From CAVSUZ01 sp963795415 (GTDB lineage Bacteria; Pseudomonadota; Alphaproteobacteria; Acetobacterales; Acetobacteraceae): a stretch of DNA of 64,000 nucleotides. Each line of letters starts with the position of its first letter. Position 1 is the first letter of the stretch. Below the pieces are notes generated by a model. It did not search any database. It saw nothing but the letters and a program-made list of their open reading frames with translations, and had not been told where the DNA came from. Below are positions 35,915-45,681 of the stretch, in pieces. Location: the NCBI GenBank assembly GCA_963795415.1, contig CAWCHQ010000001.1, forward strand, positions 992,001 to 1,056,000, read 5' to 3'. The translations under genes were made by a program, and so were the position numbers.

Positions 35915-36673
35915 CTACCCGTTGGGAACCCTGGCGATTTGCTGCGGGGTGAGATCGTTGGCTGAACAGTGCGGCTGCCAGAAACCCGGAGTTTGCGGCG
36001 GGCCGTAGATATCGAGCGTGCTTGGCGGATAAATGATGTTGTCGGCGCCGGCGCCATTGCCGTTCGGCCCGGCTGGAGTCCCATCGAAACCTGCAAGCTT
36101 GCGCATGCGGAAAGCTATCGCATGGTCGGCACAGGAGGAATCACCGCTCACCCCTAGCCCGCCAATGACGGACCCATTCTGGTAGAGCGGAACGCCTCCC
36201 CCGAAGGTGATGATGCCGCCGGGCACCTGCCCGATGCCTCCACCCTGCTGATTAAAGAACGGATTGAACGGATTGGAGTTGTTCAATCCATAGAGCGAAC
36301 CGCCCGGCTGGGTCGCGGCATACAGGTTGGCCGTGCTAAGGGCAAACAACTGGTTGCTGAAATCGTTAGCCGTGCTTGCTTTAGCAATCGCAATATCGCG
36401 GCTACCGGGCCAGGCATCACCCGTTTTAATAACCGAGCAAAGAACCCCAAAACGATCCACCACCGCCGACCACATCTGGTTGGGGTGGTTGAACAGCCCT
36501 CCGTTGTTGTCGGGCAAATTTACCACCGTTCCCAATTCGCTCTGGATCTGGTTCACCACCGAGCGGGGCAGCGCACAACCCGACTCTGGATTTAGATTTT
36601 GGGACTGCGCGAAGGATGAGAAACCAAGTAAAATCAACCCAACCTCAACGACCATTTTGTAGAACGATCTCAT
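35915..36673 (-). CDS. GlcG/HbpS-like haem-binding domain protein, exported
   Basis: 252 residues with signal peptide MRSFYKMVVEVGLILLGFSS (cleavage near AQS). The GlcG/HbpS (DUF336) core includes MWSAVVDRFGVLCSVIKTGD, WPGSRDIAIAKASTANDFSN and the glycine-rich GGGVPLYQNGSVIGGLGVSG, then GDSSCADHAIAFRMRKLAGF. Such proteins bind haem or act as accessory sensors. It sits inside the type II secretion cluster on the opposite strand and, being exported, may be another cargo. An insertion with LYGLNNSNPFNPFFNQQGGG is longer than usual. Confidence 0.75.
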   Translation of the reverse strand: MRSFYKMVVEVGLILLGFSSFAQSQNLNPESGCALPRSVVNQIQSELGTVVNLPDNNGGLFNHPNQMWSAVVDRFGVLCSVIKTGDAWPGSRDIAIAKASTANDFSNQLFALSTANLYAATQPGGSLYGLNNSNPFNPFFNQQGGGIGQVPGGIITFGGGVPLYQNGSVIGGLGVSGDSSCADHAIAFRMRKLAGFDGTPAGPNGNGAGADNIIYPPSTLDIYGPPQTPGFWQPHCSANDLTPQQIARVPNG

Positions 36674-36868
36674 TTTTCCACTCCCGTTTCGGACACCGCT
36701 CCTTTGTTCACAGGCTTACCGCCGCCGGCTCCGCCACGAGGCGGGCGGGGGCGCAACATATAAACTCAGACGATCTCGAAAGGAAACGGAATCTGCTAAT
36801 GAGGCCGGATATTTTCCTGTCCGGTAGAAGTCGTTCTAATCATTGCTACCATTGCGGGTCTCTCATCA

Positions 36869-38767
36869 ATGTCACTGCCTGAAGGGTTGCGCCGGCCACC
36901 CTGGCGGAAGGCTGAACCGGAAGTCCGGCGCAGATCCAGAGCCATTCCACAGCGACGCCAGGTTGCTGTATCGTCAGGCGGAAACGACCTGGAGAGACGC
37001 CGCCCGCATGAACTCGTCAACCGCAAGCAGCGGCCTGGCTGGCCCGTGAAACGTGCCGCCGCCGGGGCAGTGCAGCGCCAGTGTCCGGAAAATGCAATCG
37101 AAATGCTTGCCAGCCTGCTCGTCACAAGAGGTTTTTGCGATCAGAACACCGTCGAACGCGGGCGCCGCGTCGCTGCCGATAGCGGACAGCGGCTTGATGC
37201 GGTGCTGAACCAGCTTGGGCTCGTCAGCGAGCGGGCCTTGGCGGAAGCGTATGCGGCGCTCCTCGCTCTACCCCTCGTATCGCCCGAACGATATCCGGCA
37301 GAACCCATCTTCCCCGAGCAACTCCCCCTGCCGTTCCTTCGAAATGCCCGCGCCCTTCCCTTGTCGGCGGAGAACGGGCACCTGGTCGTTGCCGCGGCCG
37401 ATCCGCTCGACCCCTTTGTTCCGGCAGCAATAGCCGCGGCCGTCGGACAACCAGTTAAGCTGGAAATAGCGGTTCCAATCGAACTGGAAGCCGCCTTCGG
37501 CCGGCTTTACCCTGACCTGCCGGAGGTGAATGAAGCGAACGATTCTGCGGCGCAGCCGCTGGAAGAGGATGCCGAGCGCCTCAAGGACCTGGCCAGTGAG
37601 GCGCCTGTCATACGTCTCGTAAACCAGATCATCGCGCGCGCTGTGGAGACCCAGGCCTCCGACATCCATATCGAGCCGTTCGAAGACCAGCTTCGCGTGC
37701 GCTACCGTTATGATGGCGTGCTGCACGAGGCCGAGTCGCCGCCACCGCGGTTGACCGCCGCCATCATTTCCCGCATCAAGATAATGGCGCGGCTGGATAT
37801 CGCAGAACGCCGACTCCCCCAGGACGGCCGCATCCGACTCGCGGTGCGTGGCCAGGATGTCGATTTCCGCGTCTCAACAGTTCCTTCTTTGTACGGTGAA
37901 ACGGTGGTCCTGCGCGTGCTCGACCGCAACGCCGTAGCATTCGATTTCGAAAATCTCGGTCTGCCGCCGAATGTGGTCATGCAACTTTCTGCCGCACTTG
38001 AACTGCCAAACGGCATCGTGCTCGTCACCGGCCCTACGGGCAGCGGTAAAACAACTACCCTCTATACCGGCCTGCTCGCGCTTAACTCGGTCACCCGCAA
38101 GATCATCACCGTCGAGGACCCGATCGAATACCAGCTTCGGGGCATCAATCAGATTCAGGTCAAACCGCAGATCGGCCTCAACTTCGCCTCCTTGCTCCGC
38201 TCCATCCTGCGCCAGGATCCGGATGTCATCATGGTGGGAGAAATCCGCGATCTGGAAACGGCTCAGATCGCAGTACAAGCCGCGCTGACCGGTCACCTGG
38301 TGCTCTCCACCGTCCATACCAACTCCGCCGCGGCCACCATCACGCGGCTGCGCGACATGGGACTGGAAGATTATCTGATCACCGCCGTGCTGCGCGGCGT
38401 GCTGGCCCAGCGCCTCGTGCGGCGGCTTTGTCCTGATTGCCGCAAAGGAAGCGCCGCGCCGCCGGAGCTCATTTCGCGCTTCCGCCTCGACCAGCGTGGA
38501 CGGACTGGACCGATCCGCCTCTCACATCCCTCCGGTTGCGCACGTTGCCGCAACACCGGCTATCGCGGACGCCTCGCCATCGCAGAGTTCCTTGTCCCGG
38601 ATGCCGCGGTGGAGCGGCTGATTTTCAGCCGCGCAGACCACGCCGAAATCGAGCGCACCGCCATCGCGGGCGGGATGACGACCATGTCCGATGCCGGGAT
38701 CGAGGCGGCGCTCGACGGCGTAACCACCATCGAGGAAGTGGTGCGCAGCATCCGGGCCGAGGCCTGA
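36869..38767 (+). CDS. gspE: Type II secretion ATPase GspE
   Basis: 632 residues as the longest frame; an internal ATG at 37103 would give 554 residues, closer to family size, so the start is uncertain. The N1E-type domain (LDAVLNQLGLVSERALAEAY) is followed by SDIHIEPFEDQLRVRYRYDG. The Walker A is LVTGPTGSGKTTTLYTGLLA (about residue 388), with Asp/Glu box TVEDPIEYQLRGINQIQVKP, Walker B DPDVIMVGEIRDLETAQIAV, HTNSAAATITRL and a zinc finger CPDC...CARC near the C-terminus. It powers pseudopilus extension from the inner face. Intact; gspF follows 6 bp later. Confidence 0.93.
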   Translation: MSLPEGLRRPPWRKAEPEVRRRSRAIPQRRQVAVSSGGNDLERRRPHELVNRKQRPGWPVKRAAAGAVQRQCPENAIEMLASLLVTRGFCDQNTVERGRRVAADSGQRLDAVLNQLGLVSERALAEAYAALLALPLVSPERYPAEPIFPEQLPLPFLRNARALPLSAENGHLVVAAADPLDPFVPAAIAAAVGQPVKLEIAVPIELEAAFGRLYPDLPEVNEANDSAAQPLEEDAERLKDLASEAPVIRLVNQIIARAVETQASDIHIEPFEDQLRVRYRYDGVLHEAESPPPRLTAAIISRIKIMARLDIAERRLPQDGRIRLAVRGQDVDFRVSTVPSLYGETVVLRVLDRNAVAFDFENLGLPPNVVMQLSAALELPNGIVLVTGPTGSGKTTTLYTGLLALNSVTRKIITVEDPIEYQLRGINQIQVKPQIGLNFASLLRSILRQDPDVIMVGEIRDLETAQIAVQAALTGHLVLSTVHTNSAAATITRLRDMGLEDYLITAVLRGVLAQRLVRRLCPDCRKGSAAPPELISRFRLDQRGRTGPIRLSHPSGCARCRNTGYRGRLAIAEFLVPDAAVERLIFSRADHAEIERTAIAGGMTTMSDAGIEAALDGVTTIEEVVRSIRAEA

Positions 38768-38773
38768 CGCGTC

Positions 38774-39997
38774 GTGCCGGCCTTCCGCTACATCGCCATT
38801 ACGCCGGCCGGCGAGACCACGCGCGGCATCATGGAAGCCGCGAGCGAAGCGGAGGTCGTTGCCAGCCTGCAGCGGCAGGGCAGTATTCCAATGCGCGCCG
38901 CCCCGGTGACGAGCGGCGCCTTTGTTTCGAATTTTCTGCACATGCAGCTCGGCCGACGCCACGCGCTGCGCGCTCAGGAAATGACCAACTTCACCCGCGA
39001 GCTCGCGATCATGCTCGAAGCCGGGCAGGACGTTGACCGTGCACTGCGCTTCCTGGTCGAGACCGCACCAAATGCGCGCGTGCAGCACGTCATTGGCGCG
39101 CTGCGCGACGCCGTGCGCGACGGTAGTCCGCTCAATGAGGCGCTGGCCCGGCATCCAGACAGCTTCTCCCGCCTCTATATCGGGTTGGTTCGCGCCGGCG
39201 AAGCGGGCGGCACTCTTGCGGCCACTCTGAGCCGTCTCGCCTCCCTTCTGGAGCGCGAGCGAAGCCTTAAGGCCAGCATCACATCCGCGATGATTTACCC
39301 GATGCTGCTGGTCGCGGCGATGACCGGGTCGATTATGCTGCTGCTGACCCAGGTGCTTCCGCAGTTCGTGCCGTTGTTCGAAGAAGCCGGAACCAGCCTG
39401 CCCGCACCCACGCGCGTCCTGATAGCCTGCGGGAATTTCGCAACGAACTATGGCTTCTACCTGCTGCTGCTGCTGGCGTTGGTATGGCTGCTCATCCGCC
39501 AGTTGCTTCGTCGGCACGGTCCGCGCTTGCTTACTGATAGGTTGCTGCTGGCACTACCCATAGTCGGCGCGCTCAGCCGCGAGGTCATCGCCGCGCGCTT
39601 CTCTCGCACGCTGGGCACATTGCTGATGAATGGCGTTTCGTTGATCGCGACGCTTGGCATCGTGCAGGATGCGATCGGTAACCTTGCGGGGGCCGCGGCG
39701 GTCGAGCGCGCCATCCTTAGCGCCAAGGCCGGCGCAGGGCTGGCGGGCTCGCTGGCCGAATCGGGCATATTCCCGTTGCGAACCACCTATCTGCTGCGCC
39801 TGGGCGAGGAAACGGCGCAGCTCGGCCCGATGGCCCTGCGCGCAGCTGAGATACATGAGGAAAAAGCCCGGCTGGGTTTGCAACGCTTGGTTGCACTTCT
39901 GGTACCGGTGATCACCATTGTCATGGGCGCCGCGGTCGCGGGCATTGTTGTCTCGCTGCTGCTTGCGATGCTCAGCCTGAATGACCTCGCGCAATAG
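38774..39997 (+). CDS. gspF: Type II secretion inner-membrane protein GspF
   Basis: 407 residues from a GTG start, beginning VPAFRYIAITPAGETTRGIM. Two T2SF domains are visible: MTNFTRELAIMLEAGQDVDR and LVRAGEAGGTLAATLSRLAS in the first, RFSRTLGTLLMNGVSLIATL in the second. Three membrane helices lie around residues 175, 225 and 375. GspF is the platform protein around which the pseudopilus turns. Intact. Confidence 0.92.
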   Translation: MPAFRYIAITPAGETTRGIMEAASEAEVVASLQRQGSIPMRAAPVTSGAFVSNFLHMQLGRRHALRAQEMTNFTRELAIMLEAGQDVDRALRFLVETAPNARVQHVIGALRDAVRDGSPLNEALARHPDSFSRLYIGLVRAGEAGGTLAATLSRLASLLERERSLKASITSAMIYPMLLVAAMTGSIMLLLTQVLPQFVPLFEEAGTSLPAPTRVLIACGNFATNYGFYLLLLLALVWLLIRQLLRRHGPRLLTDRLLLALPIVGALSREVIAARFSRTLGTLLMNGVSLIATLGIVQDAIGNLAGAAAVERAILSAKAGAGLAGSLAESGIFPLRTTYLLRLGEETAQLGPMALRAAEIHEEKARLGLQRLVALLVPVITIVMGAAVAGIVVSLLLAMLSLNDLAQ

Positions 39998-40013
39998 CTC
40001 CGGCTGGTCTTTC

Positions 40014-40473
40014 ATGCCCACGCTACGATCCGCCCAACCAGGCGGATCTACGTTGATCGAAATCATCGTGGTTCTGGTCATTGTGGGCCTCGGTACTGAG
40101 CCTGATCGTTTCACACGGACCCATGCGCAGCCGGAACCTGGAAGCGCGAGCGGCCGCACGCGATATTTCCCAGACGCTGCGCGCAGCGCGTGCAGCGGCG
40201 ATCGCCAGTAACCGCCCGGTGGTGTTCACGCTCGATCCGGCGCGGCACATATTCGACGCCACCGGCGGCAAGATAGGCCAATTGCCGCAATGGCTCGGCA
40301 TATCCGCCCCCATCATCCAAACTCTGCCGCGCCAAAGCGGTGTCATCGCGATTCGTTTTGCCCCTGATGGCAGCTCTTCCGGTGGCAGGATCGAACTCAG
40401 CGATCGACAGTTGCGGATCAGCATCGGCGTCGATTGGCTCACCGGCCGCATAAGTGTTGATGATGTCCACTGA
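40014..40473 (+). CDS. gspH: Minor pseudopilin GspH, apparent +1 frameshift
   Basis: Starts MPTLRSAQPGGSTLIEIIVV, a prepilin motif with Ser instead of the usual Phe after the cleavage Gly. An extra G near 40092 shifts the frame; the next frame reads VLSLIVSHGPMRSRNLEARA, ARDISQTLRAARAAAIASNR and ISIGVDWLTGRISVDDVH. About 152 residues when joined. Located between gspF and gspI in the expected order. Confidence 0.8.
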
Positions 40474-40954
40474 ACCCCGCCGCTGGCGACAGGCGCCGGG
40501 AAGCTGGCGTCGCGAGCCGGGATTTACCTTGATCGAGGTCCTGGTCGCCTTCGCCATCGCGGCTCTGGCCCTTTCGCTGCTCGTCCAGGGAGCAACGGGG
40601 GGGCTGCGCGCGGCAAGCGTGGCCGGCCGCTACGAGGAGGCGCTTTCACGCGCGCGTTCGCACCTGGCGGCGATCGGCGGAGCGCTGACGCCGATGGATA
40701 CGCAAGGTGAGGAGGGGGGAGTTCCCGATACAGCCGACGAACGCAAATACCACTGGCATGTGCGAATAACCCCGCTCGCCTCCGCGGTGCGTGGTGGTGA
40801 CGTTATTGGCGGCGCGCCGGGTGTCCGGACCACTCTCTACAGCGTTCAGGTGGCAATTTCCTGGCAGGAGGGGGGCCGAAACCGCGCGGTGGAGCTGGAC
40901 ACAAAGCGGCTGGGCGTCACGGTAACAGCTGCTCCCCAGGGTGGTATGCCATGA
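40460..40954 (+). CDS. gspI: Minor pseudopilin GspI
   Basis: About 164 residues. It has the prepilin site EPGFTLIEVLVAFAIAALAL and RYEEALSRARSHLAAIG downstream. Starts inside the end of gspH (ATG codons at 40460 and 40463), typical of pseudopilin operons. GspI, J and K form the tip complex. Intact. Confidence 0.85.
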   Translation: MMSTEPRRWRQAPGSWRREPGFTLIEVLVAFAIAALALSLLVQGATGGLRAASVAGRYEEALSRARSHLAAIGGALTPMDTQGEEGGVPDTADERKYHWHVRITPLASAVRGGDVIGGAPGVRTTLYSVQVAISWQEGGRNRAVELDTKRLGVTVTAAPQGGMP

Positions 40955-41556
40955 ACCGGCGTCACGGCGGCTTCACCCTGCTCGAAATGCTCGTCGCCTT
41001 GGTCGTACTTGGGTTTATCGTCGCGGGTCTGACTACTGGGATGCGCTTCGGCCTGAGGGGGTGGGATACCCAGGCGCGGCTGATTGGCGAGCGGCAGGAC
41101 ATCGACGCGGTCGATCGCGTGGTGCGCCAGTTGATCGAATCCATCGATCCGGGCACTCTTACAAGCCCGCTGCCCGTTCGCGGGAACAGCAACAACTTGG
41201 CTTTCACCTCGGAAATGCCGGCAGGATCCGGGCTGACACTCCGTAGGGCGGATCTGGGCCTCGGCGTGGATGCCGCGCACCGGCTTGTCCTGTGGTGGAC
41301 CCCGCATCGCCACGCCGTTCGCTTCGGCCCCGCCCCGGTGCCGCAAACATCGGAACTGTTGCGCGGCGTGGATCATCTGGAGCTCGCCTACTGGGGCAAG
41401 AACGGCGTCTGGGAAAGTCAATGGACCCAAGCCGCCCTGCCCAGACTGATCCGCATCCGTCTGACTTTTGCCAAGGGAGATCCGCGACGCTGGCCGGACA
41501 TCGTTGCGGCGCCTTTGCGAACGCCACCGCGAACGGCAACGGAGTCCAACAATTAA
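40951..41556 (+). CDS. gspJ: Minor pseudopilin GspJ
   Basis: 201 residues starting MNRRHGGFTLLEMLVALVVL, with FGLRGWDTQARLIGERQDID and the GspJ-like WGKNGVWESQWTQAALPRLI toward the C-terminus. ATGA overlap with gspI. A tip component of the pseudopilus. Intact. Confidence 0.87.
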   Translation: MNRRHGGFTLLEMLVALVVLGFIVAGLTTGMRFGLRGWDTQARLIGERQDIDAVDRVVRQLIESIDPGTLTSPLPVRGNSNNLAFTSEMPAGSGLTLRRADLGLGVDAAHRLVLWWTPHRHAVRFGPAPVPQTSELLRGVDHLELAYWGKNGVWESQWTQAALPRLIRIRLTFAKGDPRRWPDIVAAPLRTPPRTATESNN

Positions 41557-41661
41557 GCTTTTGTCTTGCCGAATCGCGTCAAATAATGTGGATTTTGATA
41601 GTCGGGGGTTTGGGCCGGCAGGTTCATCGCAAGGGGGCGATGATGTTTGTGACGTACTGGC

Positions 41662-42711
41662 ATGCTGGCTGAGTTCCTTCGTTGGTGGTGGCGGCAACTC
41701 TGCGATCTTTTTCCGTTACGCTTGCGTAGCCGCCAAAGCACCCCCGACGGCCTGGTCGTCACGCTTGAAGCTTCCGCAGGAACCTTCGCTGCCGCTCGGA
41801 TTTCGCAACGGCGCCGCGGGCGGGAAAAAGAACTCGGGCGTTACATGCTCGACGAAGCCGCAACACACACCGCCGGCCGGGCCATTTCCGCAACCGCAAG
41901 CCGCAACGCTCCGACAGTGATCGTCCTGCCCCCAAGCATGCTGCTCGAACGGGAGGTCATCCTGCCTCTTGCAGCCGAACGCGATCCTGCCCGCGTCCTC
42001 CAATACGAGATGCCCCGGCTTACGCCTTTCTCCCCTGACGATGTGTTCTGGAGTTGGACCGTCGAGCATCGAGATGGGTCGCTCAAACGCCTGCACCTTC
42101 AGTTATGTCTGGTTCCTAAGTCGGCTTTGCGGCTCGTATTCTACGCGCTGGAACAGATGGGCATTCGCCCGGCCGTGATCGAAGGCCAGACCCCGCTGGG
42201 ACAAACGCGGCGGATTCGGCTCATCATGGAGCTTTCGAATGGCCAGCGGTGGAAGCACAGAATGCTGATCGCCGGTGTCGTGATATGCGCCCTGCTGGCA
42301 GTCGCTGCCATCGTGCAACCTTTCATCCGGCAGTCGCTGCAGCTAGCGGCGATCGAGTCCCGCATGGCAGAACTTCGGCCTCGGACGGATCAGGCACAGG
42401 CAGCGCGCCGCAGAATCGCGGCCATCACCGCGAACGGCGATGTGCTGACGGCAGAGCATGCCCGTCTGGGCGATGCATTGCAGGCAATTGCAGTGACCAC
42501 TGAGCTTTTGCCTGATGACACTTATCTCACGGATTTCACGCTGCGCGAACGCAAACTGACGCTTACCGGCCAGTCCGCGGCCGCGGCAAAGCTGATTGCG
42601 ATACTTTCCACTGCGCCAACGATCGGCAACCCGGCCTTCGCCGCTCCAGTAACACGCGCGGAGAACGGACGCGCCGACCTGTTCTCGATACGCGCGGAAT
42701 TTGCCCCGTAG
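41662..42711 (+). CDS. gspL: Type II secretion protein GspL (with PilN-like domain)
   Basis: 349 residues. The cytosolic actin-like part has PTVIVLPPSMLLEREVILPL and ARVLQYEMPRLTPFSPDDVF. A single membrane span is at about residues 200-222 (MLIAGVVICALLAVAAIVQP), followed by a PilN/ferredoxin-like periplasmic domain (LPDDTYLTDFTLRERKLTLT). GspL recruits GspE and partners GspM. The gspM gene that should follow is absent here and is found at 2443-3006. Stops directly before the next ATG. Confidence 0.82.
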   Translation: MLAEFLRWWWRQLCDLFPLRLRSRQSTPDGLVVTLEASAGTFAAARISQRRRGREKELGRYMLDEAATHTAGRAISATASRNAPTVIVLPPSMLLEREVILPLAAERDPARVLQYEMPRLTPFSPDDVFWSWTVEHRDGSLKRLHLQLCLVPKSALRLVFYALEQMGIRPAVIEGQTPLGQTRRIRLIMELSNGQRWKHRMLIAGVVICALLAVAAIVQPFIRQSLQLAAIESRMAELRPRTDQAQAARRRIAAITANGDVLTAEHARLGDALQAIAVTTELLPDDTYLTDFTLRERKLTLTGQSAAAAKLIAILSTAPTIGNPAFAAPVTRAENGRADLFSIRAEFAP

Positions 42712-43266
42712 ATGGGCTGGAATGCGCTTGCTGGCGTGATCTTGCTTGCGGTGGCCCTCGCCGCAATCGTCGTCCTCGAAGGTTTCTCCGGAAGCAATGA
42801 CTTCGAATCCGCGCCTCCCCAAACTCGGGCGGAATCAGCGGCAACCAATCTTACGCCGCTGGCTCAAAACGATCGAAGGGGGGAATGGGTATCAACCACA
42901 CTCGCACGACCGTTATTCAGCCCCGACCGTCGCCCACCGGCTGCCGCCGGCGTCCCTGCTTCCGTCGACATCCCGCGCCTGAGCGGAATCCTCATCACTC
43001 CCTCCGGGAGGAGCGCGATCTTTGCGCCGGCCGGCGCAGGCAAACCCGTCGTGGCCACAGAGGGCACGGCGCTTGGGCCTTACATTGTCAAATTGATCGG
43101 CCCGGACGAGGTTACGATCGTCGGGCCATCGGGTCCGCGCTCGCTTCACCCCGCTTTTGATCCCGCCTCTGCCCCTGTCCGACACGCGCCTGCTACGATG
43201 CTGGTGCCGCCTCGTCTGGGACCCCCGGCCAATGAAGCCTCTCCAGCGCCGGAGAGTTCTCAGTGA
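42712..43266 (+). CDS. gspN: Type II secretion GspC/GspN-like clamp protein
   Basis: 184 residues with one N-terminal membrane span (about residues 5-22) and a periplasmic homology region: TTLARPLFSPDRRPPAAAGV, IPRLSGILITPSGRSAIFAP and LGPYIVKLIGPDEVTIVG. This matches the short GspC-like protein, often annotated GspN in alphaproteobacteria, that links the inner platform to GspD. No PDZ domain is present. Overlaps gspD by 4 bp (GTGA). The symbol is tentative. Confidence 0.7.
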   Translation: MGWNALAGVILLAVALAAIVVLEGFSGSNDFESAPPQTRAESAATNLTPLAQNDRRGEWVSTTLARPLFSPDRRPPAAAGVPASVDIPRLSGILITPSGRSAIFAPAGAGKPVVATEGTALGPYIVKLIGPDEVTIVGPSGPRSLHPAFDPASAPVRHAPATMLVPPRLGPPANEASPAPESSQ

Positions 43267-45518
43267 TCCTGCGTTTTGTTTTGTTGCTCCTGCTCGCCGT
43301 GCTGAGTGGGTGCGTAAAGCCTGAGGAACCCTCGCTGGCGCCGCTGCCCGCTAGCGCCGTGACTGCAGGCGCGGCCGCCCCGCGTATCAACGGCAATGTC
43401 GGCACACCAGAGGCAATCCCGCCCGCGCACGTATCCCTTGCGCCCGCTACATCCATTGCCGTACCGAGCGGCCAGGGTGTTGAAACAACTGCGGGAGGCA
43501 ATATATCGCTCGATTTCGCCGATACTGACATTCGCGAGGTGGTCGCCCAGATCCTGGGGAATATCCTGCACGTCAACTACACCATAGATCCGTCAGTGCA
43601 CGGCACAGCGACGCTGCGAACCGTTGAGCCGCTTTCCCGATCTCAGTTACTTCCCGTGCTGCAAACGCTGCTGGCGCAGAACGGAGCCGCGCTGGTCACC
43701 TCGGATAAGATTTACCGCGTGCTGCCTGCCAAGGACGCTGTGACGGCTTCGGCCGTGGCGATGTCTCCGACGCAGGCAGGGATTGCCGTTGTCCCGCTGC
43801 GTTACGCTTCGGCCGAGCAACTCGTGACAGTGCTTCAGCCTTATGTGGCTAATGGCGGCAAGATTACCGCCGCGACGGGCCAGAACGCCCTCGTCGTTTC
43901 GGGCGACCCGCTGACCCGGGATACGCTGGTTCAACTGGTGCATGCTTTCGATATCGATATCCTCGCCGGCCAGTCCTATGTCCTGCTCCCCGTCACCACG
44001 GGCGACGCGAAGGATTTCGCGTCATCGCTGCAGGATGCTTTCCGCAGCCAAACACGCGGGCCTCTCGCGGGGCTGGTGCAGGTGGTGCCTATGGAGCGTA
44101 TCAATTCGGTACTTGTGGTGGCCAGCCAGCCGTCCCTGCTTCGGGACGTGCAGCGCGTTTACTCGCTCATCGAGCGAAAGGAGCGCGAAACCGTTCGGAG
44201 CTGGCACGTGTACTATCTGCAGGACAGCCGGGCGAATGACGTCGCCTATGTTCTTCAGCAAGCATATACCCCCAATAACGTCACGGCGCAGCCAAGCGGC
44301 AGTAGTACCGGTACCCCAGGGTCGGGCACGCAGGGGCTTAGCACGATTGGCCTGAACGGTTCCGTCGGCGGCGGGCTGTTAGGAGGGGGGATGGGCGGCG
44401 CCCCGGCAACCGGACTTGGAACCGGCTTGTACCCAGGTGCAGGTGGTGGCGTAGGCACGACACCCGCCGCATCTACGGCTACGCAGCCAGGCGCTGCCGC
44501 TGCGACGGCGGCTGCTCAGCCGACCAATCCCTTGCTCGGCGGTCTGGAGCAGGGGGGCGGCGCTGCGAACACCGAACCGACGGCCATGCGCATTATTCCA
44601 AACGCCCAGAACAATGCGGTGCTGATTTACGCAACCACCCAGGAGGAGGAGACGGTCGAGGCGATGCTGCGCAAAATCGATATTCTGCCATTACAGGTAA
44701 GAATTGACGCGATCATCGCCGAGGTCGATCTGAACGATACGCTCCAGTACGGTACCCAATACTTCTTCAACCAGGGTGGATTGAACGGCGTTCTGGCGGA
44801 AACTTTTCCAGGTGTTTCCGCAGGATTTCGGCTGGTCGGAAATCCATCCTCGGCCCAGATAGCCCTGGCCGCGTTACAGGGTGTCACGAAGGTGCGCGTA
44901 TTATCTTCCCCCGAGATACTGGTGCTGGACAACCAGCCAGCACAACTACAGGTGGGCGATCTGGTTCCTTACCTTACGCAGAGCTCTCAAAGCCAGATCA
45001 CCAGCAATGCGCCCATCGTCAACTCCATCAACTACATGCAAACGGGGGTTATCACCCAGGTTACGCCGCGGGTGAACAGCGGTGGGCTGGTGACCCTCGA
45101 TATTGTTCAGGTAGTCAGCAATGTCGATAATTCGGTTACCACGCAGGTGAACTCTCCGGCTTTTCTTGAGCGCACAGTGCAGTCGCGCGTGGTAGTACAG
45201 GATGGGCAGACTGTTGGTCTCGCCGGTCTCATCCAGGATAGTGCCACGCAGGCGAATCAGGGTTTTCCCTGGATAAAGGACATTCCATTGGTCGGCGGTT
45301 TGCTGGGTCAGCAGAACAACAGTCGCACCCGAACCGAGCTGCTAGTGCTGATCACCCCCCACGTCATCCACGATCAGCGTGATGCGCGGGCTCTGACCGA
45401 GGATCTGCGGGATCAGATGCGCAACGCAGCAGCGGTGCCGCAGCAACTGCAGCAGCTCAAGCCCAGCGGCTCTCCGGACCCGACCGAGCCGATCCGACAG
45501 CGGCTGAATCTGCACTAG
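43263..45518 (+). CDS. gspD: Type II secretion outer-membrane secretin GspD
   Basis: 751 residues. Lipoprotein signal VILRFVLLLLLAVLSGCVKP, with Cys at about residue 18. N-domains follow: ISLDFADTDIREVVAQILGN and three KH-like repeats (for example IAVVPLRYASAEQLVTVLQP). A long Gly/Ala/Pro-rich linker sits at about 345-435. The secretin core has VRIDAIIAEVDLNDTLQYGT, KVRVLSSPEILVLDNQPAQL and VVVQDGQTVGLAGLIQDSAT. Forms the outer-membrane channel. The low-complexity linker in the third N-domain is unusually long. Intact; last gene of the cluster. Confidence 0.93.
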   Translation: MILRFVLLLLLAVLSGCVKPEEPSLAPLPASAVTAGAAAPRINGNVGTPEAIPPAHVSLAPATSIAVPSGQGVETTAGGNISLDFADTDIREVVAQILGNILHVNYTIDPSVHGTATLRTVEPLSRSQLLPVLQTLLAQNGAALVTSDKIYRVLPAKDAVTASAVAMSPTQAGIAVVPLRYASAEQLVTVLQPYVANGGKITAATGQNALVVSGDPLTRDTLVQLVHAFDIDILAGQSYVLLPVTTGDAKDFASSLQDAFRSQTRGPLAGLVQVVPMERINSVLVVASQPSLLRDVQRVYSLIERKERETVRSWHVYYLQDSRANDVAYVLQQAYTPNNVTAQPSGSSTGTPGSGTQGLSTIGLNGSVGGGLLGGGMGGAPATGLGTGLYPGAGGGVGTTPAASTATQPGAAAATAAAQPTNPLLGGLEQGGGAANTEPTAMRIIPNAQNNAVLIYATTQEEETVEAMLRKIDILPLQVRIDAIIAEVDLNDTLQYGTQYFFNQGGLNGVLAETFPGVSAGFRLVGNPSSAQIALAALQGVTKVRVLSSPEILVLDNQPAQLQVGDLVPYLTQSSQSQITSNAPIVNSINYMQTGVITQVTPRVNSGGLVTLDIVQVVSNVDNSVTTQVNSPAFLERTVQSRVVVQDGQTVGLAGLIQDSATQANQGFPWIKDIPLVGGLLGQQNNSRTRTELLVLITPHVIHDQRDARALTEDLRDQMRNAAAVPQQLQQLKPSGSPDPTEPIRQRLNLH

Positions 45519-45681
45519 GCCGAGATCGCGCGAGGACCGCGCATATAAACTCCCCGCCCCTTCCAGACCCCTTCCGGGAGGAGCTTATACCAGCCGGCTG
45601 ACGCGCCGGCTCTAATTTCCGCTTGCCACGGCTCGATGCGGTAGGATTCCTGATTTGCCGGGCCCCATTGGGAGGACGGCA

